Source: Butyricicoccus_A sp964513445
GTDB lineage: Bacteria; Bacillota; Clostridia; Oscillospirales; Butyricicoccaceae
Assembly (NCBI GenBank): GCA_964513445.1
Contig: CAZEMM010000088.1
Coordinates: 1-6,800, forward strand
DNA: 6,800 nucleotides
Reading direction: 5' to 3'
Made by a program: the position numbers and the translations under genes. Below, piece by piece: positions 1 to 5,734 of the stretch (within the stretch, counting starts at the first letter, position 1; the number at the start of each line of letters is the position of its first letter). Under the pieces are notes generated by a model that was not told the origin of the DNA, did no database searches, and was given only the letters and a program-made list of their open reading frames with translations.

Positions 1-94
1 GCTGATTAATTCAAGCATTTCAACTTAAAATATGATAAGATATAAGTATCGCAATTTGCACTTGCAATTTGCGGAATAAAATCAATTAATCAGC
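1..94. repeat. AT-rich non-coding stretch bounded by perfect 11-bp inverted repeat
   Basis: GCTGATTAATT at 1-11 is the exact reverse complement of AATTAATCAGC at 84-94. The interior is strongly AT-rich, unlike the GC-rich genes beside it. It contains a smaller hairpin at 50-73 (5 bp, one T:T mismatch, 4 bp, ACTT loop), formed by GCAATTTGC occurring twice (51-59 and 64-72). No coding frame is supported. It lies just after the stop codon of the leftward operon, so it could be a 3' RNA structure or a small MITE-like element with terminal inverted repeats. The left arm touches the window edge and may be longer; no target duplication can be seen. The repeat itself is certain, its nature is not. 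Confidence 0.5.
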
Positions 95-100
95 GTTTCC

Positions 101-1612
101 TTAGAATTCCTCAAATGCCATGCAGTCGACGTAATAGTCCATAAACTGCGTGCTCTGGGAGAGCGAAAGCTCGACGGCCTGCTGCGCGAGCTGCTCCGAC
201 GCCGCGCGGATGTCTCGATTGCTCAGCAGCATAACCGCACCGCCCAGCGCGGCATTGCCGATAAAGGTGGTTTTTTCGCGCAGTCCGGCGGGGAACAGGC
301 CGATCTTTGCGGCGGAGTCGTGATTCATCGTATTGCCGAAGCCGCCGGCGACAATGAACCGGGCGATATCCGGCGTCTCCAGCCCCTCGTGCTCCAATAG
401 CGTCAGAAGACCCGCGCAGATGGCGGATTTTGCAAGCTGAATCTGGCGTACATCGCGCTGTGTGATGGCAACGTCGCTGTCGCCAATGGTCCAGAAATCC
501 TCTTCCTCTTCCGTCTCCAGATAGCCGGAGTCGTCAATGATCTCCTTATCCAGCATAACAGCCAGTGCGTCCAAAATACCCGAGCCGCACACGCCGCAGG
601 CGGGTTCGTTTGCAATCGTCTCATAGGAGATGGTATCGCCGCACAGTTGTACGGCATGAATTGCGCCCGCCGCTGCCGGCATACCGGAGCTGAGCCCCGC
701 GCCCTCAAACGCGGGGCCTGCCGCCGTCGCACAGCACAGCAGCTTGCCGTCCCGCGCCAATGCCATCTCTCCGTTTGTGCCAATATCCACCAGCAGCTGC
801 GCATTGGTGTTGGTCAGATCTGCCGCGACGATGGCACAGGTGATATCCGCGCCGACATAGGCGCCCACACAGCGCGGCAGGTACACCGGCGCGCCGCACA
901 GCGTATGCTTGCTGTAGCAGCCAAAGTAGGACTGCACATCAAACGGCATGACGGCAAGCGACGCCGGATCCAGTCCCTCATACAGATGCAGCATCGTGGA
1001 ATTACCCGTGACGACGGATTCTGCGATGTCCGTGATGCCGGTTTCATTCAGGCACGCCTGCGCCAGCGCGTCGATCTGTGTGCGGATGCGATCGGACAGC
1101 GTGTCCAAACCGGCGGTCTTGCACGCCTCAATGCGTGAGATGACATCTGCGCCATAGCTGCGCTGGGCATTTTCGGAAAGATGCTCGGCAAGGATGCGTC
1201 CGGTTGCACGCTCGATGAGCTGGATGACAACCGTCGTCGTGCCAATGTCCACAGCAAAGCCATAGCCACCTTCCGTATGCGCATATTCCGGCGTGTCATA
1301 CCACGCGATGATCCTCGCGTCGGTCTCTTCATGCAGCGTGACTGTTACATCGCCCATTACAGTGCAGGCACAGGCCAGACGGATGCCGTTTGCAAGATCA
1401 TCGCGGCTCAGCAGCGTGTATTCACAATCACTGACCGGCGAGACTGCGCCGTCTATTTTGACGCGGCATTTGCCGCAGGTGTGGTTGCCCGCACACGGCA
1501 GGGCGAATGACGGGACGTGCTGCTGCAACACATCGCTGATGTGCTGTCCCGCTTCTATTGGAACGGTCTGGCAGGATGCGCCTGCATCCGAATTGATTTG
1601 CATGGTATACAT
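101..1612 (-). CDS. Ferredoxin-ASKHA protein, RACo/DUF4445-type corrinoid activation ATPase
   Basis: Likely a reductive activator of a corrinoid protein. This family couples ATP hydrolysis to passing an electron from a [2Fe-2S] cluster to inactive Co(II), restoring methyl-accepting Co(I); it is cytoplasmic. From the Met at 1612 (503 aa), residues about 4-95 form a plant-type ferredoxin domain with C40-x5-C46-x2-C49 and a fourth cysteine at C81 in an RLAC context. After a short linker the ASKHA ATPase begins at about 118. It has phosphate-1 AVDIGTTTVV, then YGADVISRI, phosphate-2 LLVDIGTNGE (about 273-282) and the adenosine motif VAGGFGN (about 421-427). The domain gap is short, so the middle domain of longer RACo proteins seems absent. 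The ATG at 1612 is chosen because GAGGA lies 8 nt upstream; a TTG at 1627 has no such site. The gene follows the hydantoinase-like gene by 11 bases, second in the operon. The family is clear; the partner corrinoid protein is unknown. Confidence 0.9.
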   Translation of the reverse strand: MYTMQINSDAGASCQTVPIEAGQHISDVLQQHVPSFALPCAGNHTCGKCRVKIDGAVSPVSDCEYTLLSRDDLANGIRLACACTVMGDVTVTLHEETDARIIAWYDTPEYAHTEGGYGFAVDIGTTTVVIQLIERATGRILAEHLSENAQRSYGADVISRIEACKTAGLDTLSDRIRTQIDALAQACLNETGITDIAESVVTGNSTMLHLYEGLDPASLAVMPFDVQSYFGCYSKHTLCGAPVYLPRCVGAYVGADITCAIVAADLTNTNAQLLVDIGTNGEMALARDGKLLCCATAAGPAFEGAGLSSGMPAAAGAIHAVQLCGDTISYETIANEPACGVCGSGILDALAVMLDKEIIDDSGYLETEEEEDFWTIGDSDVAITQRDVRQIQLAKSAICAGLLTLLEHEGLETPDIARFIVAGGFGNTMNHDSAAKIGLFPAGLREKTTFIGNAALGGAVMLLSNRDIRAASEQLAQQAVELSLSQSTQFMDYYVDCMAFEEF

Positions 1613-1620
1613 GATTGGTT

Positions 1621-1625
1621 TCCTC
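1621..1625 (-). promoter_or_regulatory. Ribosome binding site deciding the start at 1612
   Basis: GAGGA on the minus strand sits 8 nt before the ATG at 1612. It overlaps the TGA stop of the upstream gene at 1626-1624, which suggests translational coupling of the two ASKHA genes. Confidence 0.65.
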
Positions 1626-3657
1626 AATTGGTCGAAGTTGTTTGCATGAGATTGGTGGTTGCTGTGACGCGCACACGCGTCGCCAGCTTGATTTGCCCGG
1701 CGTTGGCATGGGATAACATGTCGTCCGTTTCATGGGAAAAGGACAATGTGCCGACTGCGCCGCGCGCACGAAGCTGCTGCTCCGCCCGTTCGTGCAGCAG
1801 GGAAGTGATATGCGCAATCGCTTGCTCCTCCTCCGCAAAGTACATCGGCGGCTCATCTTCATATAGGATCTCCCAGTCGCCCTGCTTTTCATCCTCTGGC
1901 GACAGACCGTGCGGACGGATTTCCGCAGTCAGCGTCACAGACATCTGTCCAACGACCGCGCCGACTGCATTGGCGACCGGAGCGCAATCTGGAATGATGC
2001 AGGCCGCGCGCAGCGCGCGCGCCGCCTCTGGCAAAAACAAATGCGTCGGGCCACCGATGCCGACCAATGCGGCGGGCGAATAGAATAGGTATTGCAGCAT
2101 GGAGGAGCCGCCGGTCTTGCGCTGCTCCCATTGCATGCGGAGCAGCTCGCGCATCCCGTCGTCCAGGCCGTGCAGACGGTAATACGGCGATGCATGCTCC
2201 AGCAGCATCTGAGACACGGCGAAAAATACCTCGCGCGAGACCTCCTCATAGATGCGGTCGCAGAAGGCTTCCAGCCGCATGCCGAGCGAATTTGCCGCAA
2301 AGCGCGCCGCGAGAATCGAGGCATTGCGGTCATAGGCGGTGTAATCGCCGCGGATATGCATGATATCCGTCGGGGTCAGACCCGCGCGCAGGATTACGCC
2401 GGAACGCTCCAGCTGTTGGATATGTAGGCTGTACTTGTCGACATGCATGAGATCAGCCGCCTCCTGGTAGCTGATAGGGCCGTCCTGCAAACGCCGGCAC
2501 AGCTTGATCTCGTTTTCGGTCAGTGGCAGCGACTGCCAATCGGTTCTGTTCAATGTCAAAAATTCGTGCAGCGGGAGCGTGTGTGTCGGCGTCTCTTCGG
2601 TTTGCCGCCGCAGCGCCGGAATAATGTCCGGATGGTGTGCGGCGAGCACACATAGCGGGATGATACGCTCCGGGCCGATGGACAGCGTGCCGTGGTAATC
2701 CCAACGAATTGCACTGTCGCCGCCCAGTGCAAATGAGGTAGAAAATAACCCCTGTACCAGCGTTTTCCACTGGCCGACGCGGATGCCGTCATCCGCGAGC
2801 AGAGGCTTTCCGTTTTCGATCAGTGCGATATCTGTTGTCGTTCCGCCGATATCCACGATTACAGCGCGGTTTTTCTGTGCCAGCGCGCTGCCGCCCAAGG
2901 CGGAGGCCGCCGGACCGGAGAGCAGTGTTTCTACCGCATGCTCCGCCGAATAGTTCAGATTCATCAGGCTGCTGTCCGAGCGCACGATAAAGATATCGGC
3001 CAAAATGCCGCGGGCGTGGAACGCCTTCTGGACAGCGGACAGGAAATTCTGTGTAAGGGGAAGCAGACCCGCGTTGAGCACGGCGCTTGCGGCGCGTTCC
3101 AAGCTGGACAGACCGCCGAACAGCGCACTTGCGCAAACGACGGGCAGACCGGTTTGCTCACGCAAAATGCGCGCTGCCTTTTTCTCCAGCACTCCGCCGT
3201 TGCGGATGCCATAAATCTCACAGACCGCGCAGCCCTCTACGTCGGAAAACCATTCCGTTGCATGCGCGCGCAGGTAATCCCAATCCGGCTCCTGCTGAAT
3301 CTGACCGGTGATGGTCGTGCGACAGGGGAGATAGCGGATATCATCCGGATCATGAAATCCGTAGTCCGCACCATAGCGCGCAATCCCGTGCCGATCGATG
3401 CCCATCAGCAGCAGACGCGGGCGGCGGAATTTGCCCTCGACACAGGCGTTGGTTGCCAGCGTGGTGGACAGCCCGGCGACAGCGGCCTTGCGGCACAGCT
3501 CCGGATCTAAGCCGTCCAATGCCTCGAGAATGCCGCGTGTCAAATCGTCATAGGTGGTCAGCGCCTTATTGCTGCACAGGACATGTCCGCTGTCTAAATC
3601 ATATAGTGCGGCGTCCGTACAGGTTCCGCCGGTATCAATTCCAATGGCGAGCTTCAT
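1624..3657 (-). CDS. Hydantoinase/oxoprolinase-family ASKHA ATPase with winged-helix-like insertion
   Basis: A 677-aa cytoplasmic protein of the hydantoinase A/oxoprolinase family. Residues about 3-180 are the N-terminal subdomain with phosphate motif GIDTGGTCTD (6-15). Residues about 190-570 are the main domain with SGPAAS (247-252), phosphate-2 VDIGGTTTDIAL (268-279), GLTPTDIMH (426-434) and VGIGGPTHLF (532-541). About 105 C-terminal residues form a further unassigned domain. Residues about 384-424 read like a winged helix-turn-helix. Classical members hydrolyse hydantoins or 5-oxoproline with ATP and usually have a HyuB partner. None is present here; the next gene instead encodes a ferredoxin-ASKHA corrinoid activator, so a role in corrinoid protein upkeep or sensing is more likely than amidohydrolysis (inference). 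The ATG at 3657 has GGAGG 6 nt upstream. It is the first gene of a two-gene operon driven by the promoter at 3709-3737. The family is sure; the substrate is unknown. Confidence 0.88.
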   Translation of the reverse strand: MKLAIGIDTGGTCTDAALYDLDSGHVLCSNKALTTYDDLTRGILEALDGLDPELCRKAAVAGLSTTLATNACVEGKFRRPRLLLMGIDRHGIARYGADYGFHDPDDIRYLPCRTTITGQIQQEPDWDYLRAHATEWFSDVEGCAVCEIYGIRNGGVLEKKAARILREQTGLPVVCASALFGGLSSLERAASAVLNAGLLPLTQNFLSAVQKAFHARGILADIFIVRSDSSLMNLNYSAEHAVETLLSGPAASALGGSALAQKNRAVIVDIGGTTTDIALIENGKPLLADDGIRVGQWKTLVQGLFSTSFALGGDSAIRWDYHGTLSIGPERIIPLCVLAAHHPDIIPALRRQTEETPTHTLPLHEFLTLNRTDWQSLPLTENEIKLCRRLQDGPISYQEAADLMHVDKYSLHIQQLERSGVILRAGLTPTDIMHIRGDYTAYDRNASILAARFAANSLGMRLEAFCDRIYEEVSREVFFAVSQMLLEHASPYYRLHGLDDGMRELLRMQWEQRKTGGSSMLQYLFYSPAALVGIGGPTHLFLPEAARALRAACIIPDCAPVANAVGAVVGQMSVTLTAEIRPHGLSPEDEKQGDWEILYEDEPPMYFAEEEQAIAHITSLLHERAEQQLRARGAVGTLSFSHETDDMLSHANAGQIKLATRVRVTATTNLMQTTSTN

Positions 3658-3663
3658 AGGTTT

Positions 3664-3668
3664 CCTCC
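3664..3668 (-). promoter_or_regulatory. Ribosome binding site for the hydantoinase-like gene
   Basis: GGAGG on the minus strand, 6 nt before the ATG at 3657, supports this start; the leader from the promoter above would be about 45 nt. Confidence 0.8.
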
Positions 3669-3708
3669 ATAGGGTGTAGCTTTTGGGTTGGAAATTTTAA
3701 CTATTCCT

Positions 3709-3737
3709 ATTATAGGGCGCGTTGTCTGTACTGTCTA
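3709..3737 (-). promoter_or_regulatory. Sigma-A promoter of the two-ASKHA operon
   Basis: On the minus strand, TAGACA (3737-3732, five of six to consensus) is followed after 17 bp by a perfect TATAAT (3714-3709). It sits about 50 bp upstream of the hydantoinase-like start and faces away from the DUF1638 gene, making this a divergent control region. Confidence 0.8.
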
Positions 3738-3773
3738 GTAGCATTCTATTGATTTCGTGGACAATATTGACTG

Positions 3774-3794
3774 GTTGCGCGTTGGGGGTTGCGC
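3774..3794. repeat. Three tandem 7-bp units in the divergent promoter region
   Basis: Three consecutive heptamers read GTTGCGC, GTTGGGG and GTTGCGC. The third overlaps the proposed -35 element of the rightward DUF1638 promoter, so the array could be an operator. The repeat is visible; any binding role is inference. Confidence 0.4.
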
Positions 3795-3817
3795 AATGCG
3801 AAAACAGCCGTTATACT
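3789..3817 (+). promoter_or_regulatory. Probable promoter of the DUF1638 gene
   Basis: TATACT at 3812-3817 (five of six to the -10 consensus) has TTGCGC at 3789-3794 exactly 17 bp upstream. The -35 match is weak (three of six), so activation by a regulator is possible. The leader to the GTG start would be only about 15 nt. Confidence 0.5.
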
Positions 3818-3826
3818 GGGAGAAAC

Positions 3827-3832
3827 GGAGGT
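3827..3832 (+). promoter_or_regulatory. Ribosome binding site deciding the GTG start at 3840
   Basis: GGAGGT lies 7 nt before GTG at 3840. The in-frame TTG codons at 3789 and 3834 are respectively upstream of it and too close to it, so GTG is preferred. Confidence 0.75.
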
Positions 3833-3839
3833 GTTGATC

Positions 3840-4598
3840 GTGCGGATTGCAATGATTGGATGCATGGTAATGAATCGGGAGATCAGTCGGCTGATAGCGG
3901 ACAGCCCGCATGTCGTGCGCGCGTGGTGGATGCGGCAGGGACTGCACGATACGCCGGATATTTTGCGCACGCAGCTGCAAAGAACGATTGATGCGATTGA
4001 GGAGGAAAATGAGAGCCTGCGCGCAGGTCTGCGCATGCAGGCGATCGTGCTTGCCTATGGTCTGTGCTCCAATGGCGTCATCGGCCTGCGCAGCCGGTCG
4101 CTGCCCATTATTGTGCCGCGCTGTGATGACTGCATTTCACTGTTTCTCGGCTCGGCGGAGCGATACCGGCAGTATTTTCAAAGCATGCCCGGCGTATATT
4201 GGTATAACCGCGGCTGGATTGAGCAGGCGTTTACGCCGTCCAAGGAGAACTATGCGTGCCAGCGCGAGGAATATGCAGAGGAATACGGCGAGGAAAATGC
4301 GGATTATCTGATGGAATGCACGAACAACTGGATGACCAACTACCGCTACTGCGGTTACATCACCTGTCCGCTCGGCGAACAGCCGGCACATGAGGCATAT
4401 GCGAGACAGGCGGCGGCAGATTTCGATTGGGAATTCTGCAAGGTGGACGGCGACATGTCCTATCTTGACGCCTTGGTCAACGGTCCATGGACGGATAAAC
4501 GCTTTTTGTCCTGTCCGCCGCACAGTGAGATTATTGCGGATTACTCCAATAAAAAATTTCGCAGCGCGCCGTATGTGCTGGATGACGCCGTGAGATAG
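3840..4598 (+). CDS. DUF1638 domain-containing protein
   Basis: A 252-aa soluble protein without signal peptide or membrane segment, matching DUF1638 over its whole length. The start MRIAMIGC is a short hydrophobic strand ending in a cysteine. Then come the motif YGLCSNG (73-79), VPRCDDCISLFLGS (about 92-105, where relatives usually have H-D-C) and a YWYNRGWIE stretch (about 120-128). The C-terminal third carries SCPPHSE (about 224-230) as a further Cys/His site. The biochemical function is not established. Family members are commonly found beside corrinoid methyltransferases and their activators, and here the gene diverges from a RACo-type activator operon, so a part in corrinoid or methyl-group handling is likely (inference). 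The conserved Cys/His residues could bind metal or cobalamin, but nothing in the sequence proves it. GTG at 3840 is the start, chosen for its well-spaced GGAGGT and because family members begin near this residue. Confidence 0.87.
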   Translation: MRIAMIGCMVMNREISRLIADSPHVVRAWWMRQGLHDTPDILRTQLQRTIDAIEEENESLRAGLRMQAIVLAYGLCSNGVIGLRSRSLPIIVPRCDDCISLFLGSAERYRQYFQSMPGVYWYNRGWIEQAFTPSKENYACQREEYAEEYGEENADYLMECTNNWMTNYRYCGYITCPLGEQPAHEAYARQAAADFDWEFCKVDGDMSYLDALVNGPWTDKRFLSCPPHSEIIADYSNKKFRSAPYVLDDAVR

Positions 4599-4621
4599 CG
4601 GATAATACGGTGCAAATACAA

Positions 4622-4655
4622 AAAGAGCTATCACCTAAACGGATGATAGCTCTTT
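4622..4655. terminator. Bidirectional rho-independent terminator between convergent genes
   Basis: A perfect 12-bp stem (AAAGAGCTATCA with TGATAGCTCTTT) can extend by two C:G pairs with one bulged A, leaving a five-base loop. Read leftward, the stem ends in a run of five T (4625 side), serving the HPr-like gene; read rightward it ends in only TTT, serving the DUF1638 gene. It stands 23 bases after the DUF1638 stop and 38 after the HPr-like stop. Confidence 0.85.
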
Positions 4656-4657
4656 AC

Positions 4658-4683
4658 GCATCGTGATGTACTTATACCGATGC
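4658..4683. other. Second small stem-loop beside the terminator
   Basis: GCATCG (4658-4663) pairs with CGATGC (4678-4683), and GTA (4668-4670) with TAC (4675-4677) around a CTTA loop, with TGAT bulged on one side. It lies between the HPr-like stop and the main terminator and may be a 3' stability structure. No T-tract follows it. Confidence 0.35.
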
Positions 4684-4693
4684 AACGCGCCGA

Positions 4694-4936
4694 TTACTCG
4701 TCGTCTTCGATTTCCAGATATTCTTCCAGATCCTTAAACAGCTTCTTCGGGTCGACATCGTCCTCAACAACCAGCTTGAGCGGCTCGTTCAGGCTGAGCA
4801 AAAACATACCCAGCAGGGACTTCGCGTCAACCATACCGGACTTGCCGTGAATCCAAATGTCAAAGCTATACTTGGTTACAATCTTGTTAATTTTCTGAAT
4901 ATCCTCGGTATTCTTTACGCGGATAGATCTTGTCAT
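4694..4936 (-). CDS. HPr-like protein lacking the phosphorylatable histidine
   Basis: An 80-aa protein with an HPr fold. HPr passes phosphate from enzyme I to sugar-specific PTS enzymes through His15 and is regulated at Ser46. Here the segment VDAKSLLGMFLLSL (about 36-49) matches the Ser46 region (KSIMGVMSL in ordinary HPr), with the serine at 40. The N-terminal strand runs straight from VKNTEDIQ into the first helix with no G-L-H-A-R loop. Alignment by eye shows about five residues missing exactly there, and the only histidine (30) is elsewhere. It therefore cannot act as an ordinary phosphocarrier; a regulatory role like that of Crh is possible. The acidic tail ends EIEDDE. ATG at 4936 is chosen over TTG at 4942 because GGAGGT is 9 nt upstream of the ATG and only 3 nt from the TTG. 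It is a single-gene unit with its own promoter and terminator. Similar His-less proteins are common in Clostridia. Confidence 0.82.
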   Translation of the reverse strand: MTRSIRVKNTEDIQKINKIVTKYSFDIWIHGKSGMVDAKSLLGMFLLSLNEPLKLVVEDDVDPKKLFKDLEEYLEIEDDE

Positions 4937-4945
4937 AATCAATTA

Positions 4946-4951
4946 ACCTCC
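4946..4951 (-). promoter_or_regulatory. Ribosome binding site of the HPr-like gene
   Basis: GGAGGT on the minus strand, 9 nt from ATG at 4936; this spacing decides against the TTG six bases upstream. Confidence 0.75.
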
Positions 4952-5005
4952 AATGATGTGTTGTGTTGCCGCCGCAGCGCAGCGGTTTGTCCTTTTCTGG
5001 CTCCC

Positions 5006-5033
5006 ATTATATCATAGCGATTACTTTTGTCAA
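5006..5033 (-). promoter_or_regulatory. Consensus sigma-A promoter of the HPr-like gene
   Basis: On the minus strand, a perfect TTGACA (5033-5028) and a perfect TATAAT (5011-5006) are separated by 16 bp. The predicted leader is about 60 nt. This is the best promoter in the window and predicts strong, probably constitutive expression. Confidence 0.85.
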
Positions 5034-5070
5034 AGGAAATTTAGGATATTTTCCCGTATTTCAAATCTTT

Positions 5071-5101
5071 TCGCAAAAAAATAAAACAAATCGCAAAAAA
5101 A
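5071..5101. repeat. Repeated TCGCAAAAAAA in AT-rich gap
   Basis: TCGCAAAAAAA occurs at 5071-5081 and again at 5091-5101, a 20-bp period. On the minus strand these are T-tracts just after the stop of the flavodoxin-family gene and upstream of the HPr-like promoter. They may help end transcription or act as an A-tract upstream element, but no GC-rich stem precedes them. Confidence 0.4.
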
Positions 5102-5113
5102 CAGAATACTGCG

Positions 5114-5734
5114 TTACCGCACGAAATTGGTCATTGTGCGCTGGCCGGTCGCCGGCGGGTCAATCACACCCTTGCCGTATTCGATCAGGCGCAGCAGCCA
5201 TGCCATATTGCGGCCGAGCTTTTGCATGACCTCGACACCCTCGGTGTCATGCATGACTTCACCCTTGTTCAGGCCGTGCGCCAACTGCCAATAATCGGAG
5301 GTTGCCATGACCATTTCCATTGTGTTCATGTACGCGTTGAGCTGTTGATAGGTCTCCAGACCGCCGGAACGGCGCAGCGTGACGACAGCGGCGCCAACCT
5401 TATGATGCAGCTTGCTGCCTGCCGCTAAAAACGCGCGGTCGAGGAAGCACTTCATGCCGCCCGCAATGCCGCCGTAATAGACCGGGGAGGCGAGAATAAT
5501 GCCGTCCGCCTCGACCATTTTGTCAATCCATTCGTTGACAGGGTCGTTCTGCACACAATAGCCGCAGCCGGTATTGAGACAGTAATCACATGCCATGCAC
5601 GGCTTGGCCTGTGTGCCGACCTGTACGATCTCCAGCTCGATGCCCTGCGCGTTCAGCTCCTTTTCGATGAGCTTCAGACAGACCTCCGTGTTGCCGCCCT
5701 TGCGCGGACTTCCGTTAAATGCTACAACCTTCAT
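5114..5734 (-). CDS. Flavodoxin-family protein / NADPH-dependent FMN reductase with Cys cluster
   Basis: A 206-aa soluble flavoprotein of the FMN-reductase/iron-sulfur flavoprotein group, expected to bind FMN and take part in electron transfer. The N-terminal strand leads into the FMN phosphate loop NGSPRKGGNT (7-16). The loop ASPVYYGGIAG (82-92) is the second flavin-contacting motif. Between them lies C46-x2-C49-x2-C52-x4-C57-x2-C60. The first four resemble the compact ligand set of iron-sulfur flavoproteins that bind [4Fe-4S]; C60 is extra. The C-terminal half varies in this family and carries no further motif I recognise. The ATG overlaps the upstream gene's stop by four bases (ATGA), with AGAGGA 9 nt upstream, so translation is probably coupled. 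An anaerobic redox role is likely; electron donor and acceptor cannot be read from the sequence. Confidence 0.87.
   Translation of the reverse strand: MKVVAFNGSPRKGGNTEVCLKLIEKELNAQGIELEIVQVGTQAKPCMACDYCLNTGCGYCVQNDPVNEWIDKMVEADGIILASPVYYGGIAGGMKCFLDRAFLAAGSKLHHKVGAAVVTLRRSGGLETYQQLNAYMNTMEMVMATSDYWQLAHGLNKGEVMHDTEGVEVMQKLGRNMAWLLRLIEYGKGVIDPPATGQRTMTNFVR

Noticed and set aside
1..100. Riboswitch or tRNA in the left AT-rich stretch
   Set aside because: It lies downstream of the leftward operon, shows no cloverleaf, and I recognise no conserved riboswitch core.
1517..2083. Long open frame on the + strand opposite the two ASKHA genes
   Set aside because: It is antisense to two well-recognised proteins, has no family motif and is rich in Ser, Cys and Arg, as expected of a shadow of GC-rich coding DNA.
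2938..3510. Open + frame of about 190 codons inside the hydantoinase-like gene
   Set aside because: It is antisense to conserved ASKHA sequence, with no recognisable domain or adequate ribosome binding site.
3789..3839. TTG start giving the DUF1638 protein 17 extra residues
   Set aside because: The added residues overlap the promoter and ribosome binding site, and GTG at 3840 is ideally spaced after GGAGGT.
4137..4634. Open minus frame opposite the DUF1638 gene
   Set aside because: It overlaps strongly conserved DUF1638 motifs and runs across the terminator; it is a shadow frame.
5071..5113. Rho-independent terminator after the flavodoxin-family gene
   Set aside because: T-runs are present, but the only stem before them is about four weak pairs (GCAG with CTGT), too weak to call.
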